Source of the DNA: Sporosarcina luteola | Lineage (GTDB): Bacteria > Bacillota > Bacilli > Bacillales_A > Planococcaceae | Direction of reading: 5' to 3' | DNA: 64,000 nucleotides | NCBI RefSeq assembly: GCF_023715245.1 | Contig: NZ_JAMBNV010000001.1 | Coordinates: 1,550,001-1,614,000, forward strand | The notes under the pieces: model-generated | What the model saw: only the letters and a program-made list of their open reading frames with translations | Database searches by the model: none | Told to the model about the DNA's origin: nothing | Made by a program: the position numbers and the translations under genes | Shown here: positions 18,005 through 26,527 of the stretch, one piece after another | Position numbering within the stretch: the first letter of the stretch is position 1 | Layout of the letters: each line of letters begins with the position of its first letter

Positions 18005-19237
18005 TTGGAAAAAAGTGTTGATAAAGTGAGTGCATGGTGTATTGTAAGTTTGGCTTCAATTCCTCTCATCATGACGCTAGGAAATTCCATGCTTATCCCT
18101 GTACTTCCTATATTGGAAGACAAGGTTGGAATTACATCATTTCAATCGAGTATGATCATTACGAGCTATTCGGTTGCGGCTATTTTCCTTATACCAGTAG
18201 CAGGTTACTTATCAGATCGCTTTGGGCGAAAAATGGTGATATTACCTAGTTTAATCGTTTCTTTAATCGGAGGTCTGGTAGCTGGGTTTGCTTCATGGAA
18301 GATGGAAGACCCTTACTCGATAATTATTATCGGTCGGGTTTTACAGGGGATAGGGACGGCCGGAGCCATGCCAATTGTATTGCCACTCGTAGGAGACCTA
18401 TATCAAGACGACAGCGAAAAAACGAGTTCTTGCTTAGGTATTATTGAAACATCGAACGCGTTTGGAAAAGTGTTAGCCCCCATCTTAGGTTCAGTATTTG
18501 CCGCTATATTCTGGTTCCTTCCGTTCTTCTCCATTTCAGCGCTGAGTTTAATTTCAATTGTACTCATATTTTTCTTTGTTAAAGTCCCAAAAGAAAAAGA
18601 TGTGCCAGTAAAGTTTAAAAAGTTTTTAGGGAACACAAAAAAAATATTTAAAACAGAAGGCAAATGGCTGTATATCGTATTTCTTAATGGGGTTCTTGTA
18701 ATGCTTGTTTTATTCAGTATGTTATTTTTCTTATCGGAAAACCTTGAAAAAGTCCATGATATAAAGGGCATTAAGAAAGGTTTCGTCCTTGCAATTCCAC
18801 TATTGTTTTTTTGTGTTGCTTCTTTTGTTTCCGGTCGGAAAATTAAAGGGGATCTACCGACCATTAAAAAAGTAATGATTTTTTGCTTGATCGCAATGTC
18901 CGCAAGTGTCATTTTTGTTGGGTTTACGAGCAAAAAACTGATCCTTCTGTTAGTCGTAACGAGTGCAGTAGGCATCGCAATTGGCGCTTTATTGCCTGCA
19001 CTTGACGCAATTATTACGGAGAATATAAAAAAGGAGTTAAGAGGTACCGTTTCCTCTTTTTATAGTTCAGCAAGATTTATCGGTGTTGCAGCAGGTCCTC
19101 CTATTATGTCACTAGCCATGAAAGATTTTCTTAAAGGAAGTTATATTATCGCAAGTGTACTCGGTGTTATCTTAACGTTCATTGTTGTTAAGTTCATTAA
19201 AGTCGATGAAATTGAAGAATCGAATAAAGTAACATAA
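18005..19237 (+). CDS. MFS transporter, multidrug/siderophore exporter-like (12 helices)
   Basis: 410 residues. The motif A between helices 2 and 3 is clear (GYLSDRFGRKMVI), and motif C-like GxxxGPxxG is present near helix 5 as LAPILGSVF, pointing to the drug:H+ antiporter class. The start is TTG at 18005 with GAGG eight bases upstream; TTG at 17984 would overlap that site. It is monocistronic and ends before a good terminator. The substrate is not predictable. Confidence 0.78.
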   Translation: MEKSVDKVSAWCIVSLASIPLIMTLGNSMLIPVLPILEDKVGITSFQSSMIITSYSVAAIFLIPVAGYLSDRFGRKMVILPSLIVSLIGGLVAGFASWKMEDPYSIIIIGRVLQGIGTAGAMPIVLPLVGDLYQDDSEKTSSCLGIIETSNAFGKVLAPILGSVFAAIFWFLPFFSISALSLISIVLIFFFVKVPKEKDVPVKFKKFLGNTKKIFKTEGKWLYIVFLNGVLVMLVLFSMLFFLSENLEKVHDIKGIKKGFVLAIPLLFFCVASFVSGRKIKGDLPTIKKVMIFCLIAMSASVIFVGFTSKKLILLLVVTSAVGIAIGALLPALDAIITENIKKELRGTVSSFYSSARFIGVAAGPPIMSLAMKDFLKGSYIIASVLGVILTFIVVKFIKVDEIEESNKVT

Positions 19238-19291
19238 AGCGAATCTTCAATCAGTGAAGGTTTTACTATCCATTTCTGTGGAATGAATAAT

Positions 19292-19334
19292 AAGGACCTA
19301 ACAGCAATCTTGAGCTGTAAGGGTCCTTTTTATA
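19292..19334 (+). terminator. Terminator after the MFS gene
   Basis: AAGGACC and GGGTCCTTTTT pair, with inner ACAGC/GCTGT. A T-run follows. It separates the MFS gene from the convergent yqhV-like gene. Confidence 0.82.
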
Positions 19335-19359
19335 ATGCAGATATGTATATAATGAGCCT

Positions 19360-19635
19360 TTAATTTGATTTCAAACTAAAAAGGATGAGGGAAATTCCGG
19401 CGAATAGACAAACCATTCTTGTTAATGAAATTTTATCAGCCAGACCATGTAAGGCTAGTCCAGTTGTAACAATTAAAATACATGGACCTACTAAAGCAAG
19501 TAGCGAATTAATATAAAAGGCTTTTTCCAAATCATTGAACTTAAACATGAATGCGGCAGCTGTTATTTCTATACTCCCTGAAATTACTCTTAAAATAATG
19601 ATGAATAGCAGTGCTCTTTCTATAATGGTAACCAC
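19360..19635 (-). CDS. YqhV family protein (DUF2619)
   Basis: 91 residues with three hydrophobic segments. The pattern LRVISGSIEITAAAFMFKFN followed by AFYINSLLALVGPCIL matches YqhV, a small conserved membrane protein in spore-formers whose role is unknown. The start appears to be GTG at 19633-19635, with GGGG very close upstream, so the start has some doubt. It is convergent with the MFS gene. Confidence 0.75.
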   Translation of the reverse strand: MVTIIERALLFIIILRVISGSIEITAAAFMFKFNDLEKAFYINSLLALVGPCILIVTTGLALHGLADKISLTRMVCLFAGISLILFSLKSN

Positions 19636-19875
19636 ATCCCCTACTCATATTCAATCCTACTATATGCAACGAATGTAAGAATTATTTTGGAACATTGCAA
19701 CTAGGATAGGGTGTATACATTATAGGAGTACCGGAGTGTTTCAGTTTATAAGGGAATGGTTTTCTAGAAGGTTTATCGACCGCATTCAATAAAAACTCCT
19801 GTTGCAATGCCGCCAAGGCGATATTGGTTATTATTTTTGATATACTGTCAAGTAAGCACAAGGAGGATTTAGTAC

Positions 19876-20817
19876 ATGAAACAATACTTAGAGTTATGCT
19901 CCCATATTCTTGAAAAAGGGACTGTGAAAGAGGATAGAACAGGAACAGGGACAATTAGCGTGTTCGGCTATCAGATGAGATTCGACCTGCAAGAAGGATT
20001 CCCTTTGATGACAACAAAAAAAACAGCATTCCGCCTAATTGCCTCAGAATTGTTATGGTTTTTAAAAGGTGACACAACTCTTCGAACGTTAATAAATGAC
20101 CGAAATCCGATTTGGGATGAGTGGGGTTTCGAAAAATGGGTGGAAAGTTCGGAATACGAAGGTCCGGACATGGCAGATTTCGGCAGGCGCAGTCTTCGAG
20201 ATGAGGAGTTCGCAAATACATATAAAATGGAAATGGCTGCTTATAAAAAACGTATTCTTGAGGACGATGAATTTGCAGCGAAATATGGAGATCTGGGACC
20301 GATATACGGAAAGCAATGGAGGTCTTGGAATGCGGGAGAAGGCGTCATCGACCAGATTGAACAGTTGATTGATGGGATAAAACGAAATCCGGATTCTCGC
20401 AGACATATTGTCACTGCCTGGAATCCATCCGAAGTGAATGATATGGCTTTGCCGCCATGCCATGCATTATTCCAATTTTACGTAGCGGATGGTAAGCTTT
20501 CCTGCCAACTCTATCAAAGAAGTGCAGATGTATTCCTTGGTGTGCCTTTCAATATTGCTTCATATGCATTGCTTGTTCATTTGATTGCGCATGAATGTAA
20601 TTTGGAAGTCGGAGAATTTGTCCATACGCTTGGTGATGCGCATCTTTATTTGAATCATCTGGAGCAAGTAAAAGAACAATTATCAAGAACTCCAAAAAAA
20701 TTGCCTACATTGAAATTGAATACGGAAGACAAATCGATATTTGAATTGACATATGAAGACATTTCGGTTGAAGGATATGATCCTGATCCGAAAATCAAAG
20801 CTCCAATTGCGGTATAA
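19876..20817 (+). CDS. thyA: Thymidylate synthase (long, L. casei-type)
   Basis: Makes dTMP from dUMP using methylene-tetrahydrofolate. 313 residues, about 50 longer than the E. coli enzyme, because of an insert between about residues 90 and 140, as in Lactobacillus casei and staphylococci. The catalytic Cys is residue 195 in [12 protein letters not shown]. The dUMP-binding arginines appear in PDSRRHIV and [16 protein letters not shown] sits at correct distance before the ATG. dfrA follows 150 bp later, as usual, since thymidylate synthase yields dihydrofolate that DfrA recycles. An intergenic repeat separates them. Confidence 0.95.
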   Translation: MKQYLELCSHILEKGTVKEDRTGTGTISVFGYQMRFDLQEGFPLMTTKKTAFRLIASELLWFLKGDTTLRTLINDRNPIWDEWGFEKWVESSEYEGPDMADFGRRSLRDEEFANTYKMEMAAYKKRILEDDEFAAKYGDLGPIYGKQWRSWNAGEGVIDQIEQLIDGIKRNPDSRRHIVTAWNPSEVNDMALPPCHALFQFYVADGKLSCQLYQRSADVFLGVPFNIASYALLVHLIAHECNLEVGEFVHTLGDAHLYLNHLEQVKEQLSRTPKKLPTLKLNTEDKSIFELTYEDISVEGYDPDPKIKAPIAV

Positions 20818-20820
20818 ACC

Positions 20821-20942
20821 AAAAGCAAAGGGCGCCTGCCTAGAAGCGATAGGCACAAGGCGAAGATGCGGCGTGGCGTCTATTGCCACAGAGCAGCTTT
20901 GACTTATGACCCCGAGCTTCTGGCGCCCGGAGTATAGACGTA
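20821..20942. repeat. Hairpin-forming intergenic repeat, copy 1
   Basis: Starts AAAAGCAAAGGGCGCC and ends GGCGCCCGGAGTATAGACGT. The ends pair: GGGCGCC with GGCGCCC and AGAAGC with GCTTCT. A second copy with the same start, CCTACCTAGAxGC element and CCGGAGxTAGACGT end lies at 46508-46594. It sits between thyA and dfrA, so it is probably transcribed. Confidence 0.6.
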
Positions 20943-20965
20943 ACGAAGAAGGAGGATGGTGAAAT

Positions 20966-21451
20966 ATGATTTCTTTACTTGTGGCATATGATCTAAACCG
21001 GGTGATCGGCATTGATAATAAAATGCCGTGGCATATCCCGGAAGAGCTGAAATACTTTAAAAAAGTAACGATGGGCAAGGCCATGGTTATGGGAAGAAAA
21101 ACGTTTGAATCAATTGGACGGCCGTTACCTGGCCGTTTGAATATTATCGTCACACGCAACAAAGATTATGTAGCCGATGGGGTAGAAGTGTTCCATGACC
21201 TCCACAAAGCAATTGAACGAGCGGAAGCGTATTCCGATGAAGTTGTTATTATTGGGGGCGCTGAAATCTTCAAGTTAACGATGGATATTGCTGATCGTTT
21301 ATACATAACGGTCATCCGCAAAGAGTTTGATGGGGATACGTTTTTCCCTGAAATCGATGATAGCTGGAAACTTGTTTCTCAATCGGCCGATCAGTTTACG
21401 GAAGATGGGATACCATATTCGTACTTGATATATGATAAGATGCAGAAATAA
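20966..21451 (+). CDS. dfrA: Dihydrofolate reductase
   Basis: 161 residues. Typical DHFR start MISLLVAYDLNRVIG, the Met20-loop motif KMPWHIPEE with Trp22 and the active-site acid Glu27, and the NADPH loop VMGRKTFESIGRPLPGR. GAAGGAGG precedes the ATG. It regenerates tetrahydrofolate after ThyA. None of the visible motifs looks like an acquired trimethoprim-resistant class; it is the chromosomal housekeeping type. Confidence 0.94.
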   Translation: MISLLVAYDLNRVIGIDNKMPWHIPEELKYFKKVTMGKAMVMGRKTFESIGRPLPGRLNIIVTRNKDYVADGVEVFHDLHKAIERAEAYSDEVVIIGGAEIFKLTMDIADRLYITVIRKEFDGDTFFPEIDDSWKLVSQSADQFTEDGIPYSYLIYDKMQK

Positions 21452-21454
21452 AGA

Positions 21455-21493
21455 CAAAAAAAGCGTCCTCATACATATAGGAGGACGCAGAAA
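21455..21493. terminator. Terminator shared by dfrA and the hemolysin III gene
   Basis: GCGTCCTC (21463-21470) and GAGGACGC (21481-21488) form a perfect stem, with A's to the left giving U's on the minus strand. It overlaps the last codons of the minus-strand gene. Confidence 0.75.
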
Positions 21494-22104
21494 AACATAG
21501 AAGCACTGCCTGCGATGACGAAGATATGCCAAATTGCGTGATTGAAAGGGATCTTCCTCCATGCGTAGAAAATCGAGCCGAAAGTGTAGAGGATTCCGCC
21601 GATAACTAATAGTGCGAAGCCTTCTGTCGGCAAATTGACATATAACGGTTTAATGGCAGAAACGATCAACCATCCCATCACAATATAGAAGACGAGTGAA
21701 ATGGCTTCGTATTTATGGATGAAAAATACTTTAAAAAGTATTCCTGCAATGGCAAGTCCCCAGATGACTCCGAATAGTGACCATCCGAGGGCTCCTTTGA
21801 TCGTGACTAGAAGAAATGGCGTATATGTGCCTGCGATAAGAATGTAAATCGCGGAATGATCGAAAATGGAAAACAATTGCTTCAGTTTTACAGGCATACT
21901 GTGTAGAAGTGTACTCATAAGGAACAAAAGCACCATGGACACTCCAAAAATAGTGAAACTGACTACCGCAGTTGCACTGCCATGTTCTATTCCCGCAATT
22001 ATGAGCAAGACAAGGGCTGGGATGCTCAACGCAAATCCAATACCGTGTGTGATAGCATTCCAAAGTTCCTCTCTTGAATTTTTATAATCAAAAGCTTCGG
22101 ACAT
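21469..22104 (-). CDS. Hemolysin III family membrane protein (YplQ-like, PAQR superfamily)
   Basis: 211 residues, seven predicted helices. Family signatures present: NAITHGIGFALS near the N-terminus, FDHSAIYILIAGTYTPF in the middle and HAIWHIFV near the end; the His and Asp residues in these are the putative metal ligands of PAQR/hydrolase-like proteins. Despite the name, most members are not proven hemolysins. The ATG follows AAGGAGG. The locus next to dfrA matches B. subtilis yplQ. Confidence 0.87.
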   Translation of the reverse strand: MSEAFDYKNSREELWNAITHGIGFALSIPALVLLIIAGIEHGSATAVVSFTIFGVSMVLLFLMSTLLHSMPVKLKQLFSIFDHSAIYILIAGTYTPFLLVTIKGALGWSLFGVIWGLAIAGILFKVFFIHKYEAISLVFYIVMGWLIVSAIKPLYVNLPTEGFALLVIGGILYTFGSIFYAWRKIPFNHAIWHIFVIAGSASMFFCVLLYV

Positions 22105-22176
22105 AATAAAACCTCCTTGCAGTTACAATCCTAACATACTATGACTGCCGCCAATATAATAAAGGAAGTGCTATTC

Positions 22177-23016
22177 TTGAAAAAAATTCATATCGTTACC
22201 GACTCGACAGCGGATTTAATAGAAAACTATATTGACCAATACGATATCCATGTTGTTCCGCTTACAATCCATATTGACGGCAAAACATATACCGATGGAG
22301 TCGATTTACAGCCAGAATCATTCATACAAAAGATGAAAGGGAGCAAAGAGCTTCCTAAAAGTTCGCAGCCTGCCGCGGGTGTTTTCAAACAACTGTATGA
22401 TCACCTCGGTGAAGATGGCAGTGAGATCATCTCTATCCATATGACAGGTGGAATGAGCGGAACTGTGAAATCGGCTGAAGCTGCTGCTGAAATGACCGAT
22501 TCGAAAGTGACTGTTATTGACTCTATGTTCATTTCACATGCGTTGACGTTTCAAGTCGTGGAAGCTGCCAAAATGGCCAGTGAAGGAAGAAGTGTAGAGG
22601 AGATTGTTACGAGACTGGTTGATGTTCGTAAAAACACCACGCTTTTCGTAGTTGTCGATATGTTGGATAATCTCGTTAAAGGTGGACGTATCGGCAAAGG
22701 GAAGGCATTGATCGGATCTCTATTGAATATTAAGCCGATTGCAACTTTGCAAGACGGCGTCTATACACCTGTAGGGAAAGCACGAAGCCATAAGCAGGTC
22801 GTATCACAACTATTCAAAGCCTTTAAAGAAGAGACGGCAGGCAAAATAATCCGTTCAATCGGCATATCCCATGCTAATGGAATGGCAATGGCTGAGCCGC
22901 TTATGCAGCTAATGGAAGAATCAGGTTGGAAAGATGTCAAGTTCTCTTTCACTTCACCAATCATCAGCACACATACCGGCGAAGGCGCTATTGGATTCAT
23001 GTATTATACCGACTGA
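22177..23016 (+). CDS. DegV family fatty-acid-binding protein
   Basis: 279 residues from the TTG at 22177, which has AAAGGAAGTG upstream. It begins KKIHIVTDSTADL, the classic DegV start, and has SQPAAGVF and the IHMTGGMSGT loop near residue 100. DegV/FakB proteins bind a single fatty acid and present it to the FakA kinase for phosphorylation. No fakA is next to it. It may be cotranscribed with the downstream ypmR. Confidence 0.87.
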   Translation: MKKIHIVTDSTADLIENYIDQYDIHVVPLTIHIDGKTYTDGVDLQPESFIQKMKGSKELPKSSQPAAGVFKQLYDHLGEDGSEIISIHMTGGMSGTVKSAEAAAEMTDSKVTVIDSMFISHALTFQVVEAAKMASEGRSVEEIVTRLVDVRKNTTLFVVVDMLDNLVKGGRIGKGKALIGSLLNIKPIATLQDGVYTPVGKARSHKQVVSQLFKAFKEETAGKIIRSIGISHANGMAMAEPLMQLMEESGWKDVKFSFTSPIISTHTGEGAIGFMYYTD

Positions 23017-23062
23017 TCACTCGGCAGGCGGTTCAAATTTCAATAAAAGGGGAACTGTGTTT

Positions 23063-23875
23063 ATGAGAAGAATTTTCTTATTGATCGTCTTCTCATTCGT
23101 TTTAACAGGATGCCAGGAAAATGCCATATATGAGACAACATCATTTTCCGAAAGGGAAGGCTTGGCACTATCGGACTATCGAATTCCAGATTATTTTATT
23201 CCTGAACCTGTCACTGTCATAGGGCTTGGAGATTCACTTACCCAAGGTGTGGGGGATGAGCTGAAGAGAAGCGGATATTTCGGTCGTGTTGCACTAGCAA
23301 TGAATGATTGGAAAGGTGTAGAAGAGATCGATTCAATAAACTTGGCCAAACGAGGAAGGCGAAGCGACCAATTGATCGATCAACTGGAAACGGAAGACAT
23401 CCAGGAGCAAATTAAAAAGGCTGATGTCATCTATATGACAATCGGTGGAAATGACATGATGAAAATCGTCAAGGCGAATCTTTTTAATTTGACCGCAAAG
23501 CCGTTTTATGTCGAATTGGGTAAGTTTGAAAATCGGCTCGATGAAATATTTAAGATGATACGCGGATTAAATGGTGATGCAGTCATAGTCGTTGCCGGCT
23601 TATATAATCCGTTATCCATCGTCACCGATGAAGCGAATGAATTTGAAACTGTCATCGAAGATTGGAATGAGGCAATTGAAATTCAGGCGATCATGGACGG
23701 AAAGGCCTGTTTCGTTCCTGTCGTTGACTTATTTGTTAGCAATGAAAACATGGTATACCACTCCGATTTCTTTCATCCAAATGCGAAAGGATATGAATCG
23801 ATGGCAAATCGCTTTATTGAAAAGATCAATCAATGCGGTTTGATGGATTTGTCGGATGGAAAATTGGATATGTAG
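23063..23875 (+). CDS. ypmR: SGNH/GDSL hydrolase lipoprotein YpmR
   Basis: 270 residues. Lipobox LTGC with Cys17, so membrane-anchored outside the cell. SGNH blocks are visible: GLGDSLTQG with nucleophile Ser58, GGND near 135, and the DFFHPNAKGY block with the catalytic Asp and His near 235. It should be an esterase or lipase-like enzyme; the substrate is unknown. The ATG at 23063 follows AAGGGG. It is followed after nine bases by ypmS, the same pair as in B. subtilis. Confidence 0.86.
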   Translation: MRRIFLLIVFSFVLTGCQENAIYETTSFSEREGLALSDYRIPDYFIPEPVTVIGLGDSLTQGVGDELKRSGYFGRVALAMNDWKGVEEIDSINLAKRGRRSDQLIDQLETEDIQEQIKKADVIYMTIGGNDMMKIVKANLFNLTAKPFYVELGKFENRLDEIFKMIRGLNGDAVIVVAGLYNPLSIVTDEANEFETVIEDWNEAIEIQAIMDGKACFVPVVDLFVSNENMVYHSDFFHPNAKGYESMANRFIEKINQCGLMDLSDGKLDM

Positions 23876-23887
23876 AGGTGACCGTTG

Positions 23888-24460
23888 GTGAATCTTTGGA
23901 AAATAGGTTTTTTCGTCCTTGCTGCAATAATAGCCTCCGCTATTATTGCCTTAGTAATATTTCTAGAAAGTCCGGGAGATTCGGATCCGCTTCCATTAAA
24001 TCAATATACGCCGAAGGGCAGTGTATTGAGTGTCAAAGCGACGAGAAATGATTTGGAGGCGCTCGCGAATAATTATATCCGTAAGGCGATGAAGGGAGAT
24101 GCACTTCCTGTCACAATGCTAATCAAGGAAGACGTCAGACTCAATTCTGAGTTGACTGCATTTGGGATGACATTTCCCCTCATGATGCACTTTGATCCGG
24201 TTGTTCTGAGTGATGGAAACTTAATGCTGAAACAGACTTCCATGGAAATCGGCGAATTGGAACTTCCTCCATCGGCCGTTTTAAGTGTATTGCGCGATTC
24301 GTTCAAGTTGCCTCCATGGATGATCGTCAGACCTAAAGAGGAAGAAATATTCATCCACTTATCGGAACTGGAAATCGCAGGGAATTTACAAGTTCGGGCT
24401 AAATCGGTCGATCTTGTGAATGATAATATTGAACTTGAAGTGACAATACCCAATGATTGA
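23888..24460 (+). CDS. ypmS: YpmS family protein (DUF2140)
   Basis: About 190 residues with an N-terminal membrane anchor (about 5-25) and an extracytoplasmic beta-rich domain. The start is GTG at 23888, or TTG three bases earlier; GAGGTG at 23875-23880 fits the GTG better. YpmS always travels with the GDSL protein YpmR in Bacillales, suggesting a shared envelope process. The function is unknown. Confidence 0.8.
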   Translation: MNLWKIGFFVLAAIIASAIIALVIFLESPGDSDPLPLNQYTPKGSVLSVKATRNDLEALANNYIRKAMKGDALPVTMLIKEDVRLNSELTAFGMTFPLMMHFDPVVLSDGNLMLKQTSMEIGELELPPSAVLSVLRDSFKLPPWMIVRPKEEEIFIHLSELEIAGNLQVRAKSVDLVNDNIELEVTIPND

Positions 24461-24472
24461 GGAGTGATAGTA

Positions 24473-25003
24473 TTGGCAATTCAAAAAGCGACGTTCGCCG
24501 GAGGTTGTTTTTGGTGCATGGTAAAGCCTTTCGATCGGTATAAGGGTGTCTTATCTGTCATCTCCGGATATACGGGTGGAGATGTTGAAAACCCTTCATA
24601 TGAACTCGTCTGCACAAATTCGACGGGACATCGTGAGGCAGTTCAAATCACCTTTGATGATTCTGTAATTTCATATGAGGAGCTGCTTGCTATCTTTTGG
24701 CGTCAGATTGATCCGACAGATGCAGGGGGGCAGTTTTTCGATCGAGGGGAATCATATCAAACAGCGATTTTCACCCACTCACCTGAACAAGAAGAGCTAG
24801 CCATGAAATCGAAACAGGAGCTTGCGTCTTCCGGTAAGTTCGACAAGCCGATCAAAACTGAAATTTTAAAAGCAAAACCATTTTATCCTGCGGAAGAAGG
24901 ACACCAGAACTATTATGCGAAAAACCCTGCTCACTACAAACGGTACTCTATCGGATCGGGACGGGAGCAATTCAAAACTGAACATTGGGGTGATCAATCA
25001 TGA
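24473..25003 (+). CDS. msrA: Peptide-methionine (S)-S-oxide reductase MsrA
   Basis: 176 residues. The active-site motif GGCFWC gives catalytic Cys12. TTG start at 24473, with GAGGAG overlapping the ypmS stop. It reduces S-methionine sulfoxide in proteins. The next gene, msrB, starts inside its stop (ATGA), so both stereoisomers are covered by one operon. A second MsrA gene lies at 52121-52651. The recycling Cys seen near the C-terminus in some MsrAs is missing, so reduction may depend on Cys15 or on an outside thiol. Confidence 0.92.
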   Translation: MAIQKATFAGGCFWCMVKPFDRYKGVLSVISGYTGGDVENPSYELVCTNSTGHREAVQITFDDSVISYEELLAIFWRQIDPTDAGGQFFDRGESYQTAIFTHSPEQEELAMKSKQELASSGKFDKPIKTEILKAKPFYPAEEGHQNYYAKNPAHYKRYSIGSGREQFKTEHWGDQS

Positions 25004-25425
25004 AGGAAGATCTTAAAATGAAACTGACCGATATGCAATACTATGTGACACAGGAAAATGGAACGGAACCGCCATTCAATAATGAATTCGACAGTCATTA
25101 TGAAGAGGGAATCTACGTAGATATCGTTTCGGGAAAACCGCTTTTTAGCTCCAAAGATAAATATGATGCAGGATGTGGTTGGCCGAGCTTCACTAAACCG
25201 ATTGAGACCGAGGAAGTGACAGAGCACTTCGATACAACCCATGGAATGCGTAGGACGGAAGTACGGAGCAGAACAGCGGATTCCCATTTAGGACATGTTT
25301 TCCCTGATGGTCCCGGGCCTGCTGGTCTACGTTATTGCATCAATTCGGCAGCTTTACGATTTATACCTGCAGATAAGCTTGAAGAAGAAGGTTATGGCAA
25401 CTATTCCCGTTTATTTACTGACTGA
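25000..25425 (+). CDS. msrB: Peptide-methionine (R)-S-oxide reductase MsrB
   Basis: 141 residues. Catalytic Cys113 lies in [12 protein letters not shown], with the conserved GWPSF and HLGHVF blocks. The two CxxC zinc pairs of many MsrBs are absent; only Cys59 in AGCGWPSF remains, which probably acts as the resolving Cys. This zinc-free form is known in Bacillus. The four-base overlap with msrA implies coupled translation. Confidence 0.93.
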   Translation: MKEDLKMKLTDMQYYVTQENGTEPPFNNEFDSHYEEGIYVDIVSGKPLFSSKDKYDAGCGWPSFTKPIETEEVTEHFDTTHGMRRTEVRSRTADSHLGHVFPDGPGPAGLRYCINSAALRFIPADKLEEEGYGNYSRLFTD

Positions 25426-25438
25426 TAGGAGGTTTAAG

Positions 25439-25660
25439 ATGGATCGTTCTTTTTATCAATTTGTCTTATCATTCCGAGGCGGGAATAAAGACGATGAAAA
25501 ATCCGCTTTTGCAGAAGCGGTGTTCAATGACCATAGTTTCCCTAAAGATGAAAAAGGCTTTGATCCGCTTTCCCGTTACTTGGAGGAAAAAGCAGATCCC
25601 GAAATGCCAAGCATTGTTTTCGATGAATTGTATACATTGTATAAAGAGCGGTTCCAGTAG
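25439..25660 (+). CDS. yozE: YozE family protein (UPF0346)
   Basis: 73 residues starting MDRSFYQFVLSFRG with the downstream FPKDEKGFDPLSRYLE pattern of UPF0346. It has a small helical fold (sterile-alpha-motif-like in the family). The ATG at 25439 has TAGGAGG upstream. Thirteen bases separate it from msrB, so it probably shares the operon. No function is known. Confidence 0.83.
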   Translation: MDRSFYQFVLSFRGGNKDDEKSAFAEAVFNDHSFPKDEKGFDPLSRYLEEKADPEMPSIVFDELYTLYKERFQ

Positions 25661-25740
25661 GGCCGGAGCATCATCTTCATTGCATAAAATGAGGATTAAC
25701 TGTATGATTAGAAAAGAAATTTGAAAGTGAGGCGTGTACA

Positions 25741-26442
25741 TTGAGCATACATATTAATGCAAAAAAAGGCGATATTGCAGATACGATTCTCCTTCCGGGA
25801 GACCCATTGCGTGCGAAATATATCGCAGAGACATTCTTGGAAGATGTGAAGCAGTATAACGAAGTGAGGAATATGTTCGGATATACAGGAACATACAAAG
25901 GAAAGCGGATCTCTGTACAAGGTACAGGTATGGGTGTTCCGTCAATTTCGATTTACATCAATGAGTTAATGCAAGAATATGATGTACAGAAATTGATTCG
26001 CGTGGGTACTTGTGGAGCGATTCAAAAAGACGTGCACGTACGCGACGTTATTTTAGCGCAAAGTGCGACAACGAATTCGCCGATTAACCGGACGTTTTTC
26101 AACGGTGTCGACTATGCACCGACAGCAGATTTCGATTTATTGCTGAAGGCTTACAATGCAGGTTTGGAAAAGGGTCTGAAGTTGAAAGTTGGTAACATCT
26201 TCACAGAAGACTTCTTCTACAATGAGCATGCAGAGCATGAAAAGCTTGCGCAATACGGTGTGTTAGCTGTCGAAATGGAAGCTGCCGCCCTCTACACATT
26301 GGCTGCAAAATTCGGAAGACAGGCATTAGCAGTATTGACGGTAAGCGACCATATCCTTACTGGTGAAGTCACAACTGCTGAAGAACGCCAAACGACATTC
26401 AATGACATGATTGTTGTTGCACTTGAAGCTGCAATTCAATAA
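25741..26442 (+). CDS. deoD: Purine nucleoside phosphorylase DeoD
   Basis: 233-residue hexameric type PNP, cleaving purine (deoxy)nucleosides with phosphate. Family blocks: [16 protein letters not shown] at the N-terminus, RVGTCGAI, and VEMEAAALY with the ribose-binding Met/Glu pair. SDH in VLTVSDHI supplies the catalytic Asp. The start is TTG at 25741 with GTGAGG upstream. A terminator follows. Confidence 0.94.
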   Translation: MSIHINAKKGDIADTILLPGDPLRAKYIAETFLEDVKQYNEVRNMFGYTGTYKGKRISVQGTGMGVPSISIYINELMQEYDVQKLIRVGTCGAIQKDVHVRDVILAQSATTNSPINRTFFNGVDYAPTADFDLLLKAYNAGLEKGLKLKVGNIFTEDFFYNEHAEHEKLAQYGVLAVEMEAAALYTLAAKFGRQALAVLTVSDHILTGEVTTAEERQTTFNDMIVVALEAAIQ

Positions 26443-26455
26443 TATTGCAACGGAG

Positions 26456-26488
26456 GACCGCTCGCTGCATCAACGGCGGTCTTTTTTT
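26456..26488 (+). terminator. Terminator after deoD
   Basis: GACCG(C) pairs with (G)CGGTC around a 16-base loop, followed by seven T's. Confidence 0.75.
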
Positions 26489-26527
26489 GAATGAACCGTT
26501 AAATCGGGAAGGAAAGTGGGGAATGGG

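Noticed and set aside
19682-19954. A minus-strand frame across the thyA start, ending TPYPSCNVPK
   Set aside because: It begins inside thyA, has no ribosome site and no family match. The spacer part may be a trace of an old gene, but support is too thin.
21469-22104. True hemolysin
   Set aside because: Only the family name suggests it; PAQR-like proteins of this type are common and mostly non-toxic.
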